A stretch of DNA of 64,000 nt, taken from positions 135,197,356 through 135,261,355 of the forward strand of contig NC_135505.1 of NCBI RefSeq assembly GCF_052857255.1, in the 5' to 3' direction. A program made the position numbers and the translations under genes. The stretch's first letter is position 1. Each line of letters starts with the position of its first letter. The notes below the pieces were generated by a model, which saw nothing but the letters and a program-made list of their open reading frames with translations, was not told where the DNA came from and made no database searches. Positions 19,930 to 31,927 of this stretch are shown here, one piece after another. This DNA comes from Amblyomma americanum. Its lineage: Eukaryota > Arthropoda > Arachnida > Ixodida > Ixodidae.

Positions 19930-22900
19930 CTGAAAAAAAGAAAAAGTATAACGAGAAAAAAGTGTGTGGGAGCTCAGCGGGGAAGATGAACTCCTAATCA
20001 CAGAGCCGTATTGTGTACCGTCGAGGTTTATCGTAGACTGCTGCGGCTTCACAAGGATGCACTGTTAACTTTACCGATACCCGATATTGACTATCGAAGT
20101 CCCCGCCGCGGTGGCTCAGTGGTTAGGGCGCTCGACTACTGATCCGGAGTTCCCGGGTTCGAACCCGACCGCGGCGACTGCGTTTTTATGGAGGAAAAAC
20201 GCTAAGGCGCCCGTGTGCTGTGCGATGTCAGTGCACGTTAAAGATCCCCAGGTAGTCGAAATTATTCCGGAGCCCTCCACTACGGCACCTCTTCCTTCCT
20301 TCCTGCTTTCACTCCCTCCTTTATCCCTTCCCTTACGGCGCGGTTCAGGTTTCCAACGATTTTTGAGACAGATGCTGCGCCATTTCCTTTCCCCCAAAAC
20401 AAATTATTATTATTATTATTACTATCGAAGTCACAAGATATAGCACAACGCCGCAACAATGGTAGCCAAGACAACATTACAGCCCTCGCTCAACTGCCTT
20501 TATAATTGGGAAAAAGAAGCACTTGAAAGCTTCGCGAAAGAGCTTTTTCAAACACCATTTTGTGCTGAAGACCTGTCTTTCACACTGTGAAAAAATCCGT
20601 TGCTTTCTCAGTTATCTGGCGCTGATATTATTAATGCTTCTGATCCCCTTCCACGACCGCTCACCGAGACAAGCAGTGGCATGTTCAGTTTGAAGAAGGC
20701 TCCTCCTGTCAGGCAAAGTTCCTCCGGATCGATGCAGCCATGAAGGTACTGGATCTACAGAAATAAACAGTTTGCATCATGAAATCTTGAAGTAATTGAT
20801 TTTTCGGAACGTTACGTGACGGTCGTATTTACAATGCTACAGACTCTATAAAAATCAGAGGTCTATAGCCTACACAGTTGTTGGAATCAGTTGGTTATAT
20901 CCTTCAAATCCTGTTGTTCTGCCTTTTATTCCTAGTAAAACAAATTTGGCAACTACACTTGATTTAACATGGGCGCATGATAACCGTCCGGTCAGCTGTA
21001 AGTAGACAAACTCAGAATAATACAAACGACACAGCCAAATTAGTGAGAAACATAGACCTCGGATTCAAGATGTCTGTCTCATGAAGGAACTGAACCGAGA
21101 GTGGAATATATGCTTTCGGATGAAGCAGCATGTTCACCGAAATTTTCATCTCCTATGCAGTGTACAAATGAATCTTTGTTTTATGTTATGCCTGGAATGT
21201 TCTGCTCTTGTTTCGTGTGATTTGAAACTTTATATTTTTGTTTAATAAGCATTTTACTTATACATGCATGAACTTTTTCATTTGGGGTAACAGTGCTTCT
21301 TGTATTGATTTCCGTGCACTTGATTTTACGCAATTTTGGCGCGGTTCATTCAAATTTGTGCTAATGTGTCATTCTCCCGCGATACGGCTCAACGGGTTGC
21401 TTATACGTCTCCAATAAATAACACATGGTGTTTAATATACCGAAGTGACGCATAGACAATGAAAGAAGGCGTAGTGGAGGATTCCGTATGAATTAGGATC
21501 ACCTATAAGATTCTTTAACACGCCCTCAAATCGCACAGTACATGTTGGCGTCTTCACTTTTCAAGTCCATCTAAATGCGGCCGCCCCGGCTGGGATCGAA
21601 CCTACTACCTCGGAATTTACACCCGAACGCCCAGGCCGGTTTCCAATTAATAGATACAGTCAATATGAGGTTCAAGTTTCTAACCGTCTACGTTACGTCC
21701 TGGTCTGAGTGAATGCACAAATGTACTCTTCGATGCGGCAGCGAACGATGAACTTGCAGCGCGAATAATATAGTTTTGATATGAAAGGAAATTATATATC
21801 AAATGCATGAGCATATGTATTGCAGGTGCCTGCATAAAAGTGCGAATGGAACACCACTGCGTAATATGCAGCTGCGATTGCGAACAACGTTCGCAAATTA
21901 CGCTTGTTCAGTTCACCGACACCTAGCGTGAATTCCGCAAGTTTTTATCTCTTCGACTTCGATTTTATCGTCATCAACCTGTCTACGCCGACTGCAGGAC
22001 AAAAGTTTCTCCCATATCTATCTAATTAACCTAGTCCTGTGCCAGCGGCGGCCACCTTGTCCCCACAAACTTTTTCGTCTCGTCCGCCCACCTAACATTC
22101 TGCCGCCCCCGGATACGCTTGCCTTCTACAGGAATCAAGTCCGTTGCCCTTAAGGACCAGCGGTTATCTTGCCTTCGCATTACATGCCCTGCCCAAGCCC
22201 ATTTCTTCCTCTTGATTTCGACTAGGATGTCATTAACCCGCGTTCGTTCCCTCACCCACTCTGCTCTCAGTCCGCCTTTAATTATTTTTAAGACGATAGT
22301 TCTACTCCTCGGTGCACAACTTCAGATTTCTATGTGGATAAGACAATGACCTTCAATGCCTCACAAGGTCAAAATGAACATAACTGCATGGTGGTATGGC
22401 TCAAAGTATGGTAGTATTGTGACAAAGAAGACGACGAACTGTTCAGTGGCGCGGGCAGGAGCGCTCGCACTATGCCAGCAGCAATTAAATCATCTCATTG
22501 CCATCGACCGTCTTGACTCCTTCTTCGGCTGGCCGCCACGTAACAGTATGACCCCGGGATCATAAGCACTGGGTACCTGACCTTGACCCCGACATTTGAG
22601 TTCAGACAGTGGGCACCACCACATCTTCAATGACCCTCAATGCCTTACAAGGTCAAACCGAACTTAAGTGCGTGGTCGTATGCCCCAGCTATGGTAGTAT
22701 GACCACGTGATTATTTGACTACGACCACTGAGTACCTGACCTTGGTTTTTGACCTTTGACCTTGAAATTTGATTTAAGACAGTGGAGACCATGCTTAACA
22801 GAGATTTTCGCTCGTATAATTAGGTTCAAGCCCCGTTGAACTCCAGCCATTTTTTTTTTCACAGCACGGACCAGATTTCCATCTCGTGTAAGACTGCTGT

Positions 22901-25900
22901 CGCGAGTTTTCTCATAACTGTTTATAACTTATAACTGTTTATAAACCCTGCGCAGACGTGGTCTCTTCGTGGCTTCGTCAGAGCCAGGAGGCTCGTGCAT
23001 CAAGCTATGCTATGATATTAAGTGTAACGCGTTACCGGCACGGTCAGGGGTTATATTGCGATCTCCGAGTTTCCAGAATTTTCATATATGCAGCATGCAA
23101 GGCGTAAACCTGCATGGCGATGTACGGCTTTGCCTTTGGTGTCAGAGATAAGGCGTTTGACCACAAATGAGAGAATTCCCCCAAGCAGCACAGGTAATTG
23201 GCCCAACGTTGGAAGAAGATGGTTTCGCACTGGTCCATTGTATGGCCAGCATTTGCCAATATATGACCAATATTGGGTCGATTACCTGTGCTACTTGGGT
23301 TCACTTTTAATAGCTCTTCAAAATCGGGAAAAATACCGAGAGGGAACCCACACATGACGCTGACACCGAACCTGCACGTATACCCACAGTCAAACATGTG
23401 CACATTAAAACCGACTCAAAAAATGTACGTGATGCTATTGCCTATCTCCTATCCACTCTGGAGCAGGCTCATTTCCCTTGAAGATAACGTCAGAGATCTT
23501 ACTCACGCACCTATTCATCTTCCTGATAACATGAAAGGACTCAGCTAACTCGACACTTCAGTATCGTTGTCCCCGCGTTCTCTACCCTGGTTCTGAAACG
23601 CTGTTCAAAAGTATGAGGCAATGCAAAATCCCCTAATCACCGCTTCTGTTTTTGTGTTTTTTTACAGCTCTTTGCAGAGGCTGGTGGTCTCGTATGGTGC
23701 CGATATCCGAGGTGACATCCGGTTAAGTAAAGTCCTCTCTAGAACTCTCCCTGGGAAAAAAACTTCAGTCATCCGCGTGTTTTTAGCCACACACGCCCAA
23801 TCTTAAAACTCACCTGATATTGAACGACGCCGTCGGCGGAACTACGTGCAGTCTTGCATGCTTGTTTCATTTTCATTCCCTGTTTTAGAATAGGTGAGGA
23901 GGATACAGTGCACAGAATTATCACTTTTCTGAGTCCTTGATGCTGCTCAAAACCGTAGCTAATTTCTCAGGCATAGGTGAAAATAACGAGTACACATTGA
24001 GTTGAACTGAATGGATAATTTATAGTTGATATACGCGAATGCAGTCAATTAAGTAAGAACAAGTTGGAGCGCTAATGCTTCAGTCGAGCTTTAGGCTATG
24101 TCTGAACGCTCCTTCAGCTTCCGAATAACTGCTCTGCTTTTTGACCGCGCTTTCGAGTATGCCATAGGCGGGGAAGTTTCAGGAACTAATGTATTGGATC
24201 TCCAAATCAAAGCCCATGCTCAAAAACGTTGGAGGACTCCTACGCTGCGCTTATGAGTTGACGCGATAGCATACGCCGTTTGGTGCGTCATCTGATGTTG
24301 AGGCGACTGTTTAGAATTTTTTTACAGGATTATTTTATTAGGACGACTATATACACCGATACTTAGCACCAGGAAACATTGGCTGTCCATTCTGAGCAGT
24401 TTGACACCTTTTAACGCATTTTTCATTTTTTCAAGTGTTTTAATTGAACAATTATACACTATTTTTTAATTTACATCATCAAGTATTTTCTTTCCATTTT
24501 CAGCATTTTGACACTTGAACCCCCTTTTTCAATTGTTTTCATTTCTTTAATTAGTCAGTTAATTATACCGCCACGGTGGCCAAGCGGTTGAGCATCCGCC
24601 TCGCATGCGGAAGGTGCGGGGTTCGATACCCAGTGCCGCCGGGTACCCACCGGTGGTACAATGGGTACAAGCTTTCCCCAGGTCTGGTGCTCGACTTATT
24701 TAGGGTGAAATGCTTGGGAAATGGGTCTTTGACCCCACCTTGAGAAGTCGAAAATACCTTGTGCCATGGCGCTCTTTGGCCATAGATGTCCTTGCGCCAT
24801 AAAAATTCATATTCATCATCAATCAATTAATTACAATGATTTCATTAAGTCGTCATCACCTATCACACACGAATCGATCATCAATTACTAGAACCACAAT
24901 TTACCATGACATGATTTTTTTTTACGCAGCCCCCGATTATTTAAGGCACGCGGTGCCGACTACTACAACGCCGATGGCTTTTCGACCGAACAAGCTATAT
25001 ACGCTATCGCGTAAAAACCAATTCATAGTCAGGACTCACCGCATCGATGAGAGACTGGCTAACGACTGCAAGCGCCACAAATCTGTAGGCAATGTACACC
25101 GAGTAAACAAATGCGGCATAATTGTCCCATTTGGCTGGGCCATTCTTGCAAACCTCGTAGGCGGAGGTGCAGAGGACCAGGAGGGTGCAAGCAGTGGAAA
25201 TCACCAGAGACCAGCTCCAAACCTCGTTGATCGCAGCCTTCAGCTCTAGTATTTCGCAGAAATTCAGCCTGATAGCCTCCAGATGCCTCTGAACATCGCG
25301 CGAGTGATGCGGCAGCTGGACCGCAGATGCTTGAGATAAGCAGCCTTCCAGGACCTTGAGCTGGCTTTTCATGTACTCAACGACAACCTGGCCAGCCGAC
25401 TGTAGGGCCACGATGTGGATGCTGTCGTAGACAAAGTAGAAGACAATTGTAATGATGAACTGCAGCCAAGTGTAGACTTGCGTCCAGATTGGTCGATGTC
25501 TGTAATCCACGACCACATTGGACTGGGGCGTCAGTGGCACAGCGGCTGCGAAGGCTGCGCAGTAGACAACGAGAAGACAAGCTTGTCTCAGGTCAGACCA
25601 GAAGTAACGCCTGGGGCGGCAGCAGGTGCACGCAGGAATGCGGGTGCGTCTTTCAAACTCTGCCGCCCGCACGTGGAAGGCAAGCGACTTGCGAGACCCC
25701 GCGACTACGGACACCGTGTTTGCGAGGACTTTGACGAAGAGGACCGTTGTCGCGATGATGTGCAGGGACCCGTCGAACCGGTAGTGGTTTCGGGCGGCTC
25801 GGCGACCTGCTTGTATGATGGTTCCCACAAGCATCCACAGGAGAAAGCCGAGGCAGCCAATGGAGTAGATAGTGTACCAGCTCCTCCACACCACTCTGGG

Positions 25901-26110
25901 CTGACGATGGTTTTTACCACCGAAAAGACCGCGGATGAAGAAACAGCCGCACAAGCGGCACAACCAAGCGTGAAATCGGAAACTTCTTGCCATCAGAGAT
26001 GGGCAGCTCGCGGGTTTGTGTTGCGTGTAATGCTTTCTGTGGTTTTCATGGTAGACCTTAGTAGAAGCGAATATAGTTCGCCAGAGTTGATGATGCTTGT
26101 CCGCCGGCAT
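19816..26110 (-). CDS. Gustatory receptor gene B (7-TM chemoreceptor), complete, 3 coding exons
   Basis: A paralogue of gene A, same strand and directly upstream of it. Exons on the minus strand are 26110-25040, 20754-20665 and 19929-19816 (1275 bases, 424 residues). Both introns are phase 0 with donors GTGAGT and GTGAGC. Exon 1 unites what are exons 1 and 2 in gene A, so the phase-2 intron was gained or lost. Landmarks are MARSFRFHAWLCRLCG, IPACTCC, FVYDSIHIVAL, VSQSLIDA, then IQYLHGCIDPEEL and the signature ITYTVILVQT. The frame is open upstream of 26110 only because it runs into a minisatellite; the ATG at 26110 (MPADKHH) is the first real one, and MARSF at about residue 40 is an alternative. 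Intron 1 (4.3 kb) holds SINEs, an RTE end and a nuclear-receptor-site repeat. The ligand is unknown. Confidence 0.85.
20102..20420 (+). repeat. SINE family A, full length, with 12-bp target duplication
   Basis: A clean reference copy: head with box A (ggtggctcagtggttagggc) and box B (gggttcgaacccg), body to ccaaaacaa and an (ATT)n tail. It is flanked by actatcgaagtc at 20090-20101 and 20421-20432. It lies in intron 2 of receptor gene B. Confidence 0.95.
20665..20754 (-). CDS. Gustatory receptor gene B, exon 2
   Basis: A 90-base, phase 0/0 exon encoding IQYLHGCIDPEELCLTGG followed by AFFKLNMPLLVS, between acceptor tttctgtag and donor GTGAGC. Same length and frame as exon 3 of gene A. Confidence 0.9.
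21465..21640 (-). repeat. SINE family B, degenerate
   Basis: Recognisable gtagtggaggattccg, gatcacctataagattctttaac, atcgcacagtacat and the head part gcggccgccccggctgggatcg (plus-strand reading). Strongly diverged. Confidence 0.6.
21962..22262 (-). mobile_element. RTE-type LINE 3' end, 5'-truncated
   Basis: Minus-strand frame encodes RTRVNDILVEIKRKKWAWAG, HVMRRQDNRWSLRATD and RWADETKKFVG, the C-terminus of the RTE element also seen at 5394. Confidence 0.8.
22285..22830 (-). repeat. Dispersed repeat with AGGTCA half-sites, copy 2
   Basis: Inverse orientation to copy 1 (9990-10430) and collinear with it, including the flanks (atccacat and cgtataatta). It is interrupted or expanded at about 22420-22570. 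It contains a perfect DR1 (TGACCT T TGACCT) at 22750-22762. Confidence 0.65.
23180..23299. mobile_element. 120-bp MITE with 19-bp inverted ends
   Basis: The left end cccaagcagcacaggtaat is complementary to the right end attacctgtgctacttggg with one mismatch. The inside holds ccaacgttgg and ccaatattgg palindromes. A truncated relative lies at 35278-35365. Confidence 0.7.
24566..24800 (+). repeat. SINE family C, tRNA-Ala-like head
   Basis: taccgccacggtggccaagcgg head, ctcgcatgcgg anticodon-like loop and box B ggggttcgatacccag. The body is collinear with the copy at 7438 (gtacccaccggtggtacaat, cttgtgccatggcgctc). Confidence 0.75.
25040..26110 (-). CDS. Gustatory receptor gene B, exon 1 (TM1-TM6)
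   Basis: 357 codons ending VVSQSLIDA before donor GTGAGT at 25039. It corresponds to exons 1 and 2 of gene A joined without an intron; the join is at FGGKNHRQPRVVWRSW versus FAKPPR-SPKIVWLHW. Confidence 0.85.
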
Positions 26111-26174
26111 CCTTGCTATCCAGAGGGCTGCCCTTCGCAAACCTGTATAAAAAGGGCACAGGGAGCGTGGAAGC

Positions 26175-26306
26175 AATACAATACAAATACAATACAAATA
26201 CAATACAAATACAATACAAATACAATACAAATACAATACAAATACAATACAAATACATTACAAATACAATACAAATACAATACAAATACAATACAAATAC
26301 CTTTAT
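26175..26306. repeat. 11-bp minisatellite, about 12 units
   Basis: Units of the type atacaaataca, with one variant (tacatta). It directly joins the 3' end of the LINE at 26307-27312 and is probably its repeat tail. It ends about 65 bases upstream of the start codon of receptor gene B. Confidence 0.85.
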
Positions 26307-27312
26307 TTCAACATCAGGGATGTTAGGGGTGCACCCAAAAAGCCCATGACTGGCTTGACAGAGGGGTGCACCCCAGTACACAAAAACCGGGAGCAACAGA
26401 ACACGGACAGAACAATAAAAAAAGACTAGAATGCATAGGTAGACATCATATTCAATAAAAAATTAGTGAGCATCCTCTTGCAATAATAAATAAGTGAAGT
26501 CGGCAGAATTAACACGAAACGCTCAGGAACACTGAAGAATGCAAAACGAAGAATAACAAAAAGAAAATAGAATGAGAAAGGAGGAGAAAACTAGCAGCAA
26601 GAAAGAAAAAACCGTATCATCAGGCCCTCAGGGCTCATTGCGCCGATTAAGAAATGTTGGAATTATATGTCGGAGCATTTGACGACCGTAATTAGAACGA
26701 AAGGATGGCACATATCAGACGTCGTTGTTACGTGTTGGGTAGTAGTTAGCTTTGGGTCGTAAGTTAGCTGTGCCATCAAAGAATGCGTCATGATTTTTCC
26801 ATTTTCTTTCATATCGTTTACTTAGCAATAAACTATATTGGTCATTAATTGGAGTTACTTTTAATGATGCGAAAAGAGGTTGAGTGTGAGCAGTAAACGG
26901 GGCATTTGCAATGATACGAATGACCTTTTTCGGTATTTTCTGTAACCTATATGTATTTGACCATGTTGTTGTACCCCACACCGGATGACAATATGAAAGG
27001 TTAGATAAAATAGTACATTATTAACTAGAAGTCTAACACTCGGAGGTAGTAAAGAGCGTGCTTTGCATAACATGCCTACACATTTTGCAAGTTTTTTAGC
27101 CAGATTGTCGGTGTGTATGTCCCAGGAAAGATTGCACTGCAGTGTCACACCTAGACACTTTACTGACGCCGCTATTTCAATGCTTTGAGAACCAAGCGTT
27201 AGTGTAGGTAAATGTTCTAGTGGTTTGTCCTTGGGTCTAAAAAGTACAGCTTTAGCTTTGGTAGCGTTAATTTTCAATAAAGATTCAGCGCTCCATAAGC
27301 GCTCCATAGCAT
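26307..27312 (-). mobile_element. Non-LTR retrotransposon 3' half (CR1/L2-like), degenerate
   Basis: Minus-strand frames encode a reverse transcriptase C-terminal region: KINATKAKAVLFRPKDKP, IEIAASVKCLGVTLQCNLSW, HTDNLAKKLAKCVG, then in another frame IPKKVIRIIANAPFTAHTQPLF. The K..K..F, V.CLGV and QK..IRII pattern is that of CR1/L2/Jockey-type LINEs. At least one frameshift near 26900 and a 5' truncation make it non-functional. AATAAAG precedes the minisatellite tail. Confidence 0.75.
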
Positions 27313-29913
27313 TTCAACGTAAATTAACGGTCTTGTTATATGTTGATCCCTACACCCTACGCTGTATTCACTTTACTTCACTGGTGCACTGCTCCAGACT
27401 ACGCTATTATACTGCTCCAACTCTGAACTGTTAATGGCTAGTTTTTCACTCAAGGAATAAACGACGTCAAATGATCGTACTTGCGTTTCAGGCACGAAAA
27501 TTGACTTTCTATCAAAGCAAAAGAAAATTAACAAAACTTGAACAGCTAAGCGCATTTTGGTGAAGCCAGAAGGCGGTCACAAAGAACGGAGTCATTAAGA
27601 ACCTTACCCTTGAGACCGGGTCAGATAAACAGTGCTGCTTATTACTATTCTGTTCAAATCGTAGTACCTAGCACAGATATGTTGAAGGAGCCTCGAACCT
27701 AGCTCCGGATCAAGAAACAGGTCATGCTTTCAATTTGCGAAGCTGCACATTGAATCGCCACAAAACACAAATCGCACTATATACATCGCCGACGTGCTGG
27801 AGCACATAGTGAGACCAACTGCAACATAGTAATACTGCCTACGATCTAGCATTCGAGTGCGTCCATTTAAAAAAAGGAGGGGATTTCTCGAGGGGATGTT
27901 TGCTACACTTTCATTTAGTGTTCTGATATTTCCTGGTGGTCATTAGAAATGTAGGCTGATGAATGAAATGGTTCTGACGGAACTGTCTACCCGGCAATTT
28001 CACCCCTGGCTTGGTTACTGCGACGCGGTAAGCCAGGATTGTATGATCCATGCCCGTCGCAACGAAATATTTAGCTAGATATGTCGTATAGAAAACAATC
28101 TACTCTGTTAAGTATTCCCTATCTTCTAAAGCATTACCATCGTTAACTTCATGCATTATCAAAATTAACAATACGATTGGCCAGCGCAGAATCCTTCTCT
28201 GCACGACACTTACCTGCCGCAACTTCGGAGTGCCCGATAATGCCAGGTTGCCTGGTTTCTTCATTCTCAGTCTAGCGCAAAGATACGCCGAAGTGGCTGA
28301 CTGACTTCGCCGCTGGCGGAAAGCACTAGCGTATTATTGCGCCTTCCAATAGCTCAGATTGAAATCATCGATTCTAATGCTTTCAGGAGGACTGCCCACT
28401 GCTTTCAAAGGAACACTTCGCTGATTAGATGTCTCGGTCAAATACTAGCGCAGCTGGAGCACGAAAATTAGAAAGAGAAATTACCGGGCTTTATGTTGAG
28501 AACAGCAATGCGTGGTTACGTGGTGTAGTGTTCGCAGTATCGTCCGCGGGTGGATTCGTGGTGGATTCGTGGTGGATTAATAGCGCGTTAGTATTTCCGG
28601 CCTCTACCTTCACCCGAGTGTAATTCTTTTGATGGCATGCTTGGAGCCATTGTGCACCTATCGTCACATAAAGGTGGTGTTCTGGCATGTAGCCCAAATG
28701 TCCTTATAAGCTGTGGGCAGCCATGAAAAGAGTCTGGCGTATAGGGTGAGAAAAGCGGGTGCCAACACAGGTGCCAGGCTGTGTTATAGCACAACAAAAC
28801 AAGGGCAAAAAATCAACAATGCAAAAAAAACAGGATTGTGTAGCGAACGCCTAACCACAACAGATGTCTCGATCGCACGAACGACGCGCTACATTCCCTA
28901 AAAATGGTTGTAAAAAAAAAAAAATACGCGCGCTAATTCTCTATGCTAAAACTTTGTAGTTGTATTTAATAGCGGTAGTTAATATGGCTACAGTTTCTGA
29001 TGTTGCATAGAAACCTTCTGCACAATAACAGTACAAGCTTAGTATATCTCGCATGAGAAGTTTCAGAAAGGACAGTGTGAGATAGCGTGGATGCAACTTT
29101 GTCTTCTGTCCTTTGATGAATATTTTTCTTTTAACCGAAGCCACAGAGATTCAGCCAAAAGTAAGTGGAAGATTCGAAATAGCTCACACTTTGTAGTTCT
29201 TTATTAAAAAACAATAAGACATTTAAACACGCATGGACATGAGTATTCTTGAAGAGAGCATTGGCCCCAAAAGTAAAAAGAAAAGAGATGTAACAAGTCG
29301 AAAAAGTTTTCAGACTATTCAGCAAGTTTAGTTTCTATGGCCTCGCGCCACAAATAATTGCTGTTTGGTTTACTAAACAGACTTCACATCGGAGGCACGT
29401 AGGATTATCTCTAAGGTGTAGCAATCAGTTTCTTTTGTCAAAAGTTTGCAACCACTGAGAGCAGTGCTCAAATAGGAAAAAAGCAGTGTGGAAAACTGGA
29501 AAACTAGTTGGCGCCTGTGAACCAGCGATTCCACAGCCTTTCTCTCATGTTACAGTATCATATCAGATTTGGTGTTGTGTCCGAAGCACTGCCGTCGAAG
29601 GTTCCGTTTCCAGAAGAGCCGAAGCTTTTCCATGTCTGAAGAAGGATGACTGCGTATGGTATTAGTATTGCAGCAACCTAGAAAGGAAAGCATTTGGAGC
29701 ACATTTAGTTTCTTCCTTAGGCTCAAAGCGTTGTACGCTAAATATGAGTTAATTATCTGCAAAATATAGATGTTGTGCTTGGAACTGAAGTCTGCGAATT
29801 AATCCTGTTTATTTCCAAAGTTCGTTCACGACATCGCAGCAACAGACAGCAGTAGGGAAGCCATCTAACTATAGGGTGTATTGAAAAAAGAAAAAAAATC
29901 AAGATTTGTTGGC

Positions 29914-29916
<3 letters not shown>
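27313..29916. other. No gene recognised
   Basis: 2.6 kb upstream of receptor gene B and the LINE. It contains a short local duplication gattcgtggtg at about 28552-28575. No supported frame or known repeat. Confidence 0.45.
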
Positions 29917-30004
<88 letters not shown>

Positions 30005-30008
30005 GCGT

Positions 30009-30085
<77 letters not shown>
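29917..30085. repeat. (GT)n microsatellite with central GTGTGC block
   Basis: About 84 GT units with (gtgtgc)4 at about 29995-30020. The long His-Thr and Cys-Val frames across it are artefacts of the dinucleotide. Confidence 0.98.
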
Positions 30086-30714
30086 CTTTTTTTGCCAATC
30101 GTTATCAGCCAGTTCAAATGTGCAGGTTCCGCCGGCGCACCAGACCAAAACTTACGACTACTAAAGGAGCTCGCACCAATTAACATTTGGCAGCTCTATA
30201 GCTACCCTCCTCCTGACTTCACTATTGGCGAGAGCCTAGTGTGCGGTAGGCAAGATTGATGACGATAACACTCCGTTTTCGCATTCGAAATGTCCTAAAT
30301 GTTCCACGCCTTGTGTCCTGGCGCCGGCTGTAACTCCGGTTTCGCCGCTAAGAAACTGTGGTAGAAACGACAGATGGCGCTGTCTGTTAATGCCCTGGTG
30401 AATGCGACAAACCTCTGACTATATATTTCTATAAAAGTCCTGTGGATATACCAACCACAGTTGTTGCCATTCTTTCTAGCATGCTTTTATCTTCCGTGGC
30501 AAATTTCTAGTGTGGAGCAGCAATCTACTTCAGCGGCGTGTCCAAAAGAAGTGCATAGTCACTGGCCGTTCACAACATTTGAAATCCGTACCGAAAAAAG
30601 GAAGGTGAGTTTGGTCTTCCAGGAGTCGACTCCTTCCAGGATGTCATCTTTAGGCTTGGTGAAAGAGTGACGGTATTCTCTCTGTAAACAGTAAAATGGC
30701 AAGGGAGGGCGTCA

Positions 30715-30800
30715 TCGTCGACATAATCATCATCAGCCTGACTACACCCACTGCAGGGCAAAGGCCTCTCTCATGTCTCTCCAAATAACAATGTCAGCTG
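30715..30800 (-). mobile_element. RTE 3' end fragment
   Basis: atcatcatcagcctgactac, ctgcagggcaaaggcctctc and tcatgtctctccaa match the 3' end of the RTE copy at 5394. Confidence 0.75.
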
Positions 30801-31791
30801 CGTCCACCCTATGCCTGCTTCAGTGTTTGAATTTACACACGGATGTTACGTTAGTACGAACTGTGTGCTTCTTCACAGACACGCTTTATTCGAGCTAAAT
30901 TTTTAGCCTACTCCCAAAGCAATTGCTCGCCGAAGACAGCGCTCTGGTGTCGTCCTAGATTGCACTGTGCTCGGCGCAGGACTGGGTGTAGGGGTATTGT
31001 AGTGGTAGCATAGTAGCATGGTAATGTGTTCTCCTTTTCGCTGTCTTTCGAAATGTACTTTAAAATTCGACAAGCTTATATCAAGTTTTTGCTACATTTA
31101 GCAATTCTCGTACACCTTTTTCTACCTATGTATTACTTGTATGCATATATATTATAAACACACCTAATAATAGGAGGTCTCCCTGGTAGTTTCTGCTCTG
31201 GGACCATCTTCTGTAGTATCTAATTTATGTAGACGATACCTGTGCAGTTTTTTTTTTTCAACCAGTAAACCTCTTCAATAACTACACCAAGCACCCCTCT
31301 CCCTTTGTCAAGGGAGCGCTTAACAAAAGAGCCGCCTAGCGAACATTTTCGGCGAGTATGAAGTGAACGGCAGTTTTCGCTCCCATCACATCACACCATT
31401 GTCGATGACGATGGTCGCGACAATCTCGCTTGTTCTATTTGTTACACAACTTGGGCCATGTATTGCTTTCCCCTAAGATTTCTTGCGCTAACCCACGTGT
31501 ACAAAATCGGCAATAAACAATGTGTTCTATGGTCTTCTTTCTTGTTTTTCGTTTCTTAACCCTGCCCCCAACCGTCACCGTTTCTAGACATGTAGTTCAT
31601 ATGTCAGCAGTCTCTGCGCGAAACCAGTGCGGAAGACGGGGTTGTATTTTCTCGCTCGTGTGCAAAGATGTAGTAGAAAAAAATGGCACTGGCTTAACTT
31701 GGCTAACCCTGGAATTTTGCGAAAAGCAAGGACGCTTGCTAAGCGTCTGAGGCTCGTCCATGGCAGCTCCGCTACACGCTCGCGACAGCCG

Positions 31792-31795
<4 letters not shown>
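30801..31795. other. No gene recognised
   Basis: AT-rich spacer with only short unsupported frames. Confidence 0.45.

Positions 31796-31886
<91 letters not shown>
31796..31886. repeat. (TA)n microsatellite
   Basis: About 45 TA units. Further TA tracts lie at 32335-32354 and 32881-32910, flanking the two mobile elements that follow. Confidence 0.98.
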
Positions 31887-31888
<2 letters not shown>

Positions 31889-31927
31889 ACAAGGCAAATG
31901 AAGTGAGGGGCTCGTTTGACAAACATA

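Larger units (their letters stand above)
20755..25039. other. Intron 1 of gustatory receptor gene B
   Basis: A 4.3-kb intron. It holds a degenerate SINE-B (21465-21640), an RTE 3' end (21962-22262), a nuclear-receptor-site repeat (22285-22830), a 120-bp MITE (23180-23299) and a SINE-C (24566-24800). No further receptor exon was found inside. Confidence 0.7.

Noticed and set aside
20102..20180. SINE heads as functional tRNA genes
   Set aside because: Boxes A and B are present, but the heads do not form full cloverleaves, are repeated with SINE bodies and carry target-site duplications.
24187..24210. Possible third receptor middle exon (ATCCAATAC on the minus strand, as in the IQYLH exons)
   Set aside because: After IQYI the frame meets a stop, and nothing resembles the rest of the 90-bp exon. 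The match is too short.
25415..26326. 303-codon plus-strand frame
   Set aside because: Antisense shadow of gustatory receptor gene B exon 1, running into the minisatellite.
29753..30259. Six long open frames of His-Thr or Cys-Val repeats
   Set aside because: They are translations of the (GT)n microsatellite in all frames.
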